Assembly: GCA_027924585.1 (NCBI GenBank)
Contig: BSBM01000826.1
Span: 11,935,501 to 11,999,500, forward strand
Length of the DNA stretch: 64,000 nt
Direction: 5' to 3'
Origin: Larix kaempferi
Lineage: Eukaryota; Streptophyta; Pinopsida; Pinales; Pinaceae
Shown here one piece after another: positions 57,658 to 64,000 of the stretch (its first letter is position 1; each line of letters begins with the position of its first letter). Position numbers and translations under genes: made by a program. The notes beneath the pieces are model-generated. The model ran no database searches. It saw only the letters and a list, made by a program, of their open reading frames with translations, and was not told the origin of the DNA.

Positions 57658-58611
57658 GGTTTGGTTACTAAGAGTGTTGTTCAAATTATCTGATGTTATA
57701 TTATTGTTATGGCGTCTATTACTAGCCTTATCTAGAGCTTTTTTGATAACCCTAGGTTCGTAACCTATGTTCATGAAGACTTCTTTGAGGTGGTCTTTTT
57801 CTTCCTGGAGATGATCGCTGTCTGAAATCCTAGAAGCCCTAATCGCTAAGGTGTTAATGACTCCTATTTTCTGTGAGGGGTGGTGGGAATCTGCGTGGAG
57901 GTAGCTTTCTGTATGTGTTTTCTTCCTATAGACCTTATGTCCCAAAGTTCCATCTTCTTTTCTAGTTATCAAGACATCAAGAAAGGGTATGCTACCATTC
58001 TCCTCAAATTCCATTGTGAACTTGATGTCCGCTGAATGATTATTAAGATGTTCAAAAAACTTTTTTAGCTCAATTTCACCATGCGGCCAAATTACATTGG
58101 TGTCATCCACATATCTCTTCCATTGTGTTGGCTTAAGTGGATAGGAGTTTAGAGCTTCTTTCTCGAACTTTTCCATGAAAAGGTTTGCCACTATGGGTGA
58201 GAGGGGGGACCCCATGGCTACCCCAGTGGTCTGCTCATAGAATTCTCCTTGAAAACTGAAGAAGGTGGATTTGAGACATACTTCTGCTAACCTAGCTGTG
58301 TTTGGATCAGTTACCTCCTTGATGACTTGGATTGCCTCATCCAATGGTATCTTAGTGAATAGGGATACTACATCAAAGCTTAGGATCATGTCATTCAGTT
58401 CTAACTTCTCCTTTTTTATCAGCTCCACAAATTCACTTGAGTCCTTGATGAATGAGTCTGTGTTGCCTACTAGGGGACCTAGGATTTTAGCTACATGTTT
58501 TGCAAGTTCGTAGGTGGGGGAGTCTATAGTGTTGACAATAGGATGAAGAGGGACTCCTTCTTTGTGTATTTTTGGGAGGCCATAAATTCTAGGTGTAATC
58601 TCACGATTAGG
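57658..58611 (-). pseudogene. Inverted PLE fragment (RT core)
   Basis: Minus-strand copy of the part of the PLE ORF corresponding to 60230-61189. It includes SFDVVSLFTKIPLDEAIQVI, GVAMGSPLSPIVANLFMEKF and RYVDDTNVIWPHGEIEL, and lacks the N-terminus and GIY-YIG. About ten residues differ from the full ORF over some 260 compared. Here motif B keeps the usual Pro (GSPLSP), which the full ORF has lost. It ends abruptly at both sides: next to the Copia D LTR on the left and four bases before the 400-bp repeat on the right. Confidence 0.9.
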
Positions 58612-58615
58612 CCAT

Positions 58616-59015
58616 AAATATTATAACTAATTGTTTGTTAAGTGCTCATTTACTGTAATAAAATTTACTCCAATAATAATCTAAAAAAATTTACTCTAAG
58701 AATAAGAATTTTTCAATTTAAAACATAAGGTTCTTCTAAAAAATAATTAATAATTTAATATTTAAGGTTTTTATCATTAATTAAAAATATCAATATTTCA
58801 ACCTAAACCCTAAAATTCTCCGTAAGCCAACCTTGAACCCTAAAATTCTCCGTTAGCCGACCTTGAACGTGTCTCCAATTTTCTTAGCACTATTTATCAG
58901 ATCTTTAGCTCTTCATTCAAAACTCGGCAATTTGTCCTGATGATGGATCCTGTTTTGGATTCAAAACGTCGATTTTTAAATATGGATATTGTGGGTTCTC
59001 CGATTCCTCCCGCAA
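58616..59015 (+). repeat. PLE direct repeat (pseudo-LTR), left copy
   Basis: 400 bp, matching 62138-62537 at a constant offset of 3522 with about six or seven differences that I could count. It contains two copies of a CCTWAAATTCTCCGTWAGCC motif, a TATTTATCAG near 58890-58900 and the first 25 codons of the ORF. Confidence 0.93.
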
Positions 59016-61672
59016 ACAACTACCACATAAGTCTTGCTACAGAGATTACATCCCTGTACGGAAGGGATATCTGGAATCTAGTCCGGTTACTGGAAAAATT
59101 GAGAGTTAAAATCATGAAGAGAGCTGAAGATCTGAATTTTCTGAAAACATGCAGAGACAGAAAACTAATCCCCTCCTTCGCTGTCATCAACTACCGTTTG
59201 CACAATAGCTGGAACCATAAATCCTTTGAAAAATTGAGCTTCACGCTGATTAGGGTAGAAATCAAGAAAACACGTGCCCACCTCGACCGTCTGTCCAGAG
59301 AAGCATTATCTCTTCACCTCAGACTCGCAGCTATGATAAACGTGGACCTTTGGAGAGCTGCTGATGCAAACACAGCCCTCAAAGTCAGCAACCAAGCATG
59401 CATCACACGTAATAGGCAAATGAGGAAGATTACGAGGCTCGAGAGGAAGTACACCAACGCCAACGAAGCCCAGAAATTCGAAGACGCCCACACCAGCGCT
59501 GCTCCTATACCTGCACACACAAGCAATCATATGGAAGCTGTTAATCTCTCAAGCCACGAAGAGAACGCCCACACCAACGAAGCCCAGGAACCCGAGAATG
59601 CCCACACCAGCGCTGCTCCTATACCTGCACACACAAACGATCATATGGAAGCTGTTAATCTCTCAAGCCACGAAGAAAACGCCCACGCCAACGAAGCCCA
59701 GGAACCCGAGAACGCCCACACTAGCGCAGCTCCTATACCTGCACATGCAAGAGATCATAGGAAAGTTGTAAATCTCTCAAGCCACACATTAACTCAATCC
59801 GAAACCAACGTTCTCAAGAAGGGTCTTAATTTCGCAATAGCGCCTAAAACCATTCCGGTCGAGACCATCATTTGCAATATAGAAGACAGCATTCAGAATT
59901 TAAATGATTTAGATAAGGAAACGATTAGACAAGATTGCGCACTCATAGTAAGAAAAGCCAAAGCTCCCAAAAACAACATCACTAAGGAAGAACATTTTGC
60001 GTTAAAAAACCTAAAATCGAATGATAACATAGCCATACTAAAAGCAGACAAAGGAGGAGCCACAGTAGTCTTAGACAGAACAACTTACAACGCAAAGATG
60101 ATTGATCACCTTACCACGAGTGGTAGTTATAGAAAACTTAATAAAAACCCTATCTCTAAAATTATTAGAGAAGTAAAAAGAGCCATTAATAACTCCAACC
60201 TTGATGATAGAACAAAGAAACGGTTAACTCCTAATCGTGAGATTACACCTAGAATTTATGGCCTCCCAAAAATACACAAAGAAGGAGTCCCTCTTCGTCC
60301 TATTGTCAACACTATAGACTCCCCCACCTACGAACTTGCAAAACATGTAGCTAAAATCCTAGGTCCCCTAGTAGGCAACACAGACTCATTCATCAAGGAC
60401 TCAAGTGAATTTGTGGAGCTGATAAAAAAGGAGAAGTTAGAACCGAATGACATGATCCTAAGCTTTGATGTAGTATCCCTATTCACTAAGATACCATTGG
60501 ATGAGGCAATCCAAGTCATCAAGGAGGTAACTGATCCAGACACAGCTAGGTTAGCAGAAGTATGTCTCAAATCCACCTTCTTCAGTTTTCAAGGAGAATT
60601 CTATGAGCAGACCACTGGGGTAGCCATGGGGTCCCGCCTCTCACCCATAGTGGCAAACCTTTTCATGGAAAAGTTCGAGAAAGAATCTCTAAACTCCTAT
60701 CCACTTAAGCCAACACGATGGAAGAGATATGTGGATGACACCAACGTAATTTGGCCGCATGGTGAAATTGAGCTAAAAAAGTTTTTTGAACATCTTAATA
60801 ATCATTCAGCGGACATCAAGTTCACAATGGAACTTGAGGAGAATGGTAGCATACCCTTTCTTGATGTCTTGATAACTAGAAAAGAAGATGGAACTTTGGG
60901 ACATAAGGTCTATAGGAAGAAAACACATACAGAAAGACACCTCCACGTAGATTCCCACCACCACCCCTCACAGAAAATAGGAGTCATTAACACCTTAGCG
61001 ATTAGGGCTTCTAGGATTTCAGACAGCGATCATCTCCAGGAAGAAAAAGACCACCTCAAAGAAGTCTTCATGAACATAGGTTACGAACCTAGGGTTATCA
61101 AAAAAGCTCTAGATAAGGCTAGTAATAGACGCCATAACAATAATATAACATCAGATAATTTGAACAACACTCTTAGTAACCAAACCTGTAACACAAGAGC
61201 CTACTTACCCTACATCCAAGGAGTCACTGATAAGATCTCTAGAATCCTTAAGAAAAAAGATATTACAACCTCATTCAAACCCCTTGAGACAGTTAAACAA
61301 AAAATGAGATCTGTAAAAGATCCTATCGACCCAAAACAACTTAGGGGTGTCTACAAGGCTGCATGTTCTTGCAAGATGTGCTATATAGGTGAAACTGGGC
61401 GTTCCTTCCAAACCAGACTAAAAGAACATGCAGCGGACATAAGGAATGAATGTACCCGTACCTCAGCTCTTGCAGAACATTGTTCCAAAACAAAACATCA
61501 GATTTGTCTAGAGGACACTGAAATCATAGCCAAAGAAAACCACTATTTCAAAAGGAAATTTAGAGAAGCACTAGAAATAATCAAGCATCCGATCAATTTA
61601 AATAGGGATGGAGGCCTTGAGGTTAGCACCAGTTGGCTTCCTTCCATCCTAAACCAGAGATCAAGTAACTAA
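58940..61672 (+). CDS. PLE reverse transcriptase / GIY-YIG endonuclease
   Basis: A 910-codon ORF, open throughout. The N-terminal 300 residues are helical and basic, with three 38-residue repeats at 175-285. RT: KADKGGATVVLD from about 368, TPRIYGLPKIHKEGVPLRPI and SPTYELAKHVAKIL, LSFDVVSLFTKIPL (motif A, about 508), GVAMGSRLSP (motif B, about 560; Arg 566 replaces the usual Pro), YVDD at 597-600. C-terminal GIY-YIG nuclease: GVYKAACSCKMCYIGETGRS, with GVY at 803-805 and YIG at 815-817, RLKEHAADIRN, an AEHCSKTKH motif and FKRKFREALEI. The CxC..C insertion before YIG is typical of PLE nucleases. RT copies element RNA and GIY-YIG probably nicks the target. Start: first ATG of a double ATG (MMDPV). 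Length fits complete PLEs. The Arg 566 change could reduce activity. Confidence 0.93.
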   Translation: MMDPVLDSKRRFLNMDIVGSPIPPANNYHISLATEITSLYGRDIWNLVRLLEKLRVKIMKRAEDLNFLKTCRDRKLIPSFAVINYRLHNSWNHKSFEKLSFTLIRVEIKKTRAHLDRLSREALSLHLRLAAMINVDLWRAADANTALKVSNQACITRNRQMRKITRLERKYTNANEAQKFEDAHTSAAPIPAHTSNHMEAVNLSSHEENAHTNEAQEPENAHTSAAPIPAHTNDHMEAVNLSSHEENAHANEAQEPENAHTSAAPIPAHARDHRKVVNLSSHTLTQSETNVLKKGLNFAIAPKTIPVETIICNIEDSIQNLNDLDKETIRQDCALIVRKAKAPKNNITKEEHFALKNLKSNDNIAILKADKGGATVVLDRTTYNAKMIDHLTTSGSYRKLNKNPISKIIREVKRAINNSNLDDRTKKRLTPNREITPRIYGLPKIHKEGVPLRPIVNTIDSPTYELAKHVAKILGPLVGNTDSFIKDSSEFVELIKKEKLEPNDMILSFDVVSLFTKIPLDEAIQVIKEVTDPDTARLAEVCLKSTFFSFQGEFYEQTTGVAMGSRLSPIVANLFMEKFEKESLNSYPLKPTRWKRYVDDTNVIWPHGEIELKKFFEHLNNHSADIKFTMELEENGSIPFLDVLITRKEDGTLGHKVYRKKTHTERHLHVDSHHHPSQKIGVINTLAIRASRISDSDHLQEEKDHLKEVFMNIGYEPRVIKKALDKASNRRHNNNITSDNLNNTLSNQTCNTRAYLPYIQGVTDKISRILKKKDITTSFKPLETVKQKMRSVKDPIDPKQLRGVYKAACSCKMCYIGETGRSFQTRLKEHAADIRNECTRTSALAEHCSKTKHQICLEDTEIIAKENHYFKRKFREALEIIKHPINLNRDGGLEVSTSWLPSILNQRSSN
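59462..59785 (+). repeat. 114-bp in-frame repeats in PLE ORF
   Basis: Units start at 59462, 59576 and 59690, exactly 114 bp (38 codons) apart; the third is partial. Each codes NEAQEPENAHTSAAPIPAHT, then NDHMEAVNLSSHEENAHA with minor changes. Confidence 0.95.
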
Positions 61673-62137
61673 CCTAAAAAAACCGATTATATTAAACTCT
61701 AAAAGAAGCATTTTTGAACCCTAACAGACAACCTCTCTTCATTAACATTAATTTTTAAATTTGATATTTAAAAAAAAAAAAAAAAAAATTTAAAAATTTA
61801 AAATACTTGAATTAAAATTTTATTAAAGTTAATAATTGTTTATTTTGTTAACAATTTAACTTCATGAATAAAAGGATTTATTAAATCCTTTATTTTCTAA
61901 ATTTAATTCCTAATAAATTATGGTGTAAAACCATTCCAACTTTATATTTGCTCCCTTGGTTTTTGTTATAATCCATCATACTAAAATTGGAAATTAGAAA
62001 TGAAAAATAAAATTATAAATTGGATTTTTGAAAAATTAAAAATTAAAAATTAAAATTTAATAATTAAAATTAAAAATTAAAATTTAATAATTAAATAAAT
62101 TAAAATGTAATTATTTAAATTTAAATTATAATTAAAA
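61673..62137 (+). other. PLE 3' AT-rich region with poly-A
   Basis: About 465 bp of very AT-rich sequence: a run of A at about 61770-61788 and AATTAAAAATTAAAA-type repeats at 62030-62110. It separates the ORF from the right repeat. Confidence 0.7.
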
Positions 62138-62537
62138 AAATATTATAACTAATTGTTTGTTAAGTGCTCATTTACTCTAATAAAATTTACTCCAATAATA
62201 CTCTAAAAAAATTTACTCTAAGAATAAGAATTTTTCAATTTAAAACATAAGGTTCTTCTAAAAAATAATTAATAATTTAATATTTAAGGTTTTTATCATT
62301 AATTAAAAATATCAATATTTCAACCTAAACCCTAAAATTCTCTGTAAGCCGACCTTGAACCCTAAAATTCTCCGTTAGCCGACCTTGAACGTGTCTCCAA
62401 TTTTCTTAGCACTATTTATAAGATCTTTAGCTCTTCATTCAAAACTCGGCAATTTGTCCTGATGATGGATCCTGTTTTGGATTCAAAACGTCGATTTTTA
62501 AATATGGATACTGTGGGTTCTCCGATTCCTCCCGCAA
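62138..62537 (+). repeat. PLE direct repeat (pseudo-LTR), right copy
   Basis: Partner of 58616-59015. It ends at CCTCCCGCAA within codon 26 of the ORF start, after which unrelated sequence begins. Confidence 0.93.
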
Positions 62538-62539
62538 GT

Positions 62540-63700
62540 TTTGAATCATTGGGAGTTTGACGGCCCAAAACCAATTGCTCTGTCGGTTGATAGACTACTG
62601 GGACGTAGACACACAGAAATTCAACATAGATGGTCAAACACTCTCCTTAGAGGTGGATGACATATATTTCATCGTAGGGTTGTCCTGCAGAAGGGAGGTG
62701 GCTAGTCTTCGATCTCACACTCTAGGTGGTGGGATCACCGTTCCCGACTACATAGAGCGATATTGTCTTCCTGGTACCCAAAAGGTGGGAGGTGAGGTAC
62801 CCATTGGAGTTATAGTGGGTTTGAGTATGAATATCATAGTGTCCCCCATCATCAGGATTATAGGTTCAACAACTCTACACTAGGATTCAAGTTCAGTGAT
62901 GTTATATGCCACAGAGTGCATGAGGCCCATAGTATATGACTAAGGCAAAAGTTAGTGGTGTCTCTGAAGACCCAGTTAATGGAGTGAAAGCATGGGCAGG
63001 AAAAGAACTTTGGGTATGGCAACATACTATGCAACTTCTTCTTCGAGAGTTTTGGGGCTTAGTCCGAGGGTTGAAGTCCCTCCGCAAAGTCTCTATGACC
63101 CAGCTTTGACCCAGTGGGCCGAGGTACTAACGTGGCGGGGTGGTGGCCGATAGGAATCACCGTATACATATGAGTTCTTCCACTGGTGGTCGCGACAGGT
63201 CATTTCCATCGATGACTACCCATATGCAGGGATAGACTACGGGGGTGACTGTGACATGCCGCTCCCTCCAGGGGCCACATTCAGAGACATTGGTAGGTTA
63301 CTCTTTTTATGTTTTGTCTAAAAAAAATTTTGGTATTTTTTATTATAATGGAAATGCAAAAATATTTTTGGTGTAGTATCACATATTCACATCTCACTGT
63401 TTGCTCGCAGATGCTGGTCCGCGAAGACTAGATGGTTTCTCCACACATCCTCGGTGGGATAGGGGTGGAGAGGTAGTTGGTGCTGTAGTAGAGTGCATGA
63501 TTGAGACCATACGAGTCAACCTATCCCATATGACCGCTAGAGTACCCATGATCGAGGTAGAGAATATGCCAGAGGCGATGCAACATCATGTAGTAGGAGT
63601 ACCGGGCACTTGGGAGTGCTTACTGCGGCGCATAGCCAATGCGGTACATTATTATGTCCAGACTCATCCTACCAAGGCCGCTAGGCTTCCTAGGGGATAG
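62540..63700 (+). pseudogene. Plant mobile domain-like gene remnant, with intron
   Basis: The frame 62557-62881 reads LLCRLIDYWDVDTQKFNIDG, then LEVDDIYFIVGLSCRREV, VPDYIERYCLPGTQ and a GSTTLH end, resembling the plant mobile domain (aminotransferase-like, PF10536). After a TAG it goes on MLYATECMRPIVYD, shifts frame (KNFGYGNILCNFFFESFG), returns to the first frame (LSPRVEVPPQSLYDPALTQW) and ends exon 1 with DDYPYAGIDYGGDC and PLPPGATFRDI. A GT (63293) to AG (63410) intron of 118 bp joins in frame to DAGPRRLDGFSTHPRWDRGG, ending at TAG 63700. Several stops and shifts. The 5' end is missing at the PLE junction. Mobile domains occur both in host silencing genes (MAIN-like) and in transposons, so origin is open. 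Confidence 0.55.
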
Positions 63701-64000
63701 TTATCTCAGGGTTCCATATTTTGTATCGATATGTATATTTTTTAGGGATACGGGATCCATTTTTGTACTGTGACACCACTTTTGTGGACCTATTATTTAT
63801 AAAAAACTCTGATTCTCTAGTTCTACTATATGTGTATGTACAAATGTATGAATGTGCATTTATTTGTGTTGTTTATTATGAATGTGACAAATGCCAATCT
63901 AGGACATAGTTAGCATATGCATCATATACATGATTAAAACTTCTCGGAACATGAATGTATGTAATGGAAACAAAATAATGCTCGAAGAGTCTTACCCTTA
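63701..64000. other. 3' flank of the mobile domain-like remnant
   Basis: AT-rich sequence with no coding signal recognised; possibly the 3' untranslated region of the preceding remnant. Confidence 0.4.

Larger units (their letters stand above)
57658..62537 (+). mobile_element. Penelope-like element (PLE), GIY-YIG type, Dryad-like
   Basis: Composite insertion: an inverted RT fragment (57658-58611), a 400-bp repeat (58616-59015) that runs into the 910-codon RT/GIY-YIG ORF (58940-61672), an AT-rich tail with poly-A, and a second direct copy of the 400-bp repeat (62138-62537). Direct terminal repeats (pseudo-LTRs) and adjoining inverted partial copies are hallmarks of Penelope-like elements. In plants, endonuclease-bearing PLEs are known from conifers. 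Left neighbour is the Copia D LTR, right neighbour a plant-mobile-domain-like fragment. Confidence 0.92.

Noticed and set aside
59306-59530. Minus-strand open frames over the PLE N-terminal region
   Set aside because: They run antisense through the 38-residue repeats and arise from the composition of the real frame.
61700-62130. AT-rich direct repeats, considered as a CRISPR-like or origin-like array
   Set aside because: Irregular AATTAAAAATT low-complexity sequence without constant repeats or unique spacers, in a plant retroelement tail.
1-64000. Search for tRNA, rRNA, organellar or bacterial operon features
   Set aside because: None was recognisable by reading. All strong signals are plant retroelements or gene remnants.

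Overview
This window looks like plant nuclear DNA made almost entirely of nested, mostly decayed retrotransposons. I see no intact host gene. A conifer (gymnosperm) source is the best guess. The main reason is a Penelope-like element (PLE) with a reverse transcriptase (RT) and a GIY-YIG endonuclease (58.9-61.7 kb); such elements are known from conifers (the Dryad group) and are otherwise rare in land plants. Gypsy, Copia and RNase H-bearing LINE remnants, a plant-mobile-domain-like fragment and a DREB2-type AP2 pseudogene fit a large, slowly purged plant genome. The species assignment is inference.

Layout. 1-1.4 kb: 3' part of a minus-strand LINE (A). 1.7-5.3 kb: a Copia element (A) with a 5' LTR, gag, protease and integrase but no RT; 0.93-3.1 kb of this block is duplicated at 27.97-30.1 kb. 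5.5-23.2 kb: a minus-strand LINE (B), split by a 10.5-kb gag-only LTR element with 3.7-kb LTRs (7733-18245, target duplication CCTCC) and by a 499-bp solo LTR (19457-19955, target duplication CCTTC). 23.2-27.9 kb: AT-rich DNA with several short tandem arrays, and a broken DREB2-like gene whose C-terminal half carries 35-residue tandem repeats. 30.1-39.6 kb: a decayed Gypsy element inserted in the second Copia A copy, with extra gag-like modules between protease and RT and an extra ORF after integrase. 40.7-44.7 kb: a plus-strand LINE (C) with internal deletions. 46.0-57.7 kb: a minus-strand Copia (D), itself interrupted by a young plus-strand Copia (E, 49562-55298) whose two 686-bp LTRs differ at one base by my reading. 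57.7-62.5 kb: the PLE, made of an inverted RT fragment, a 400-bp direct repeat, a 910-codon ORF and a second copy of the 400-bp repeat. 62.5-63.7 kb: a degraded plant-mobile-domain-like gene with a recognisable intron.

Relative order of events. LINE B is older than the gag-only element and the solo LTR that cut it. Copia D is older than Copia E. The Copia A duplication is older than the Gypsy insertion that cuts its second copy. The PLE replaced or joined DNA next to the Copia D 5' LTR. The best-preserved reading frames are the PLE ORF, which is open throughout, and the Copia E gag-pol, which has one nonsense codon. Everything was read by eye; percentages and element limits are approximate unless a target-site duplication is given.
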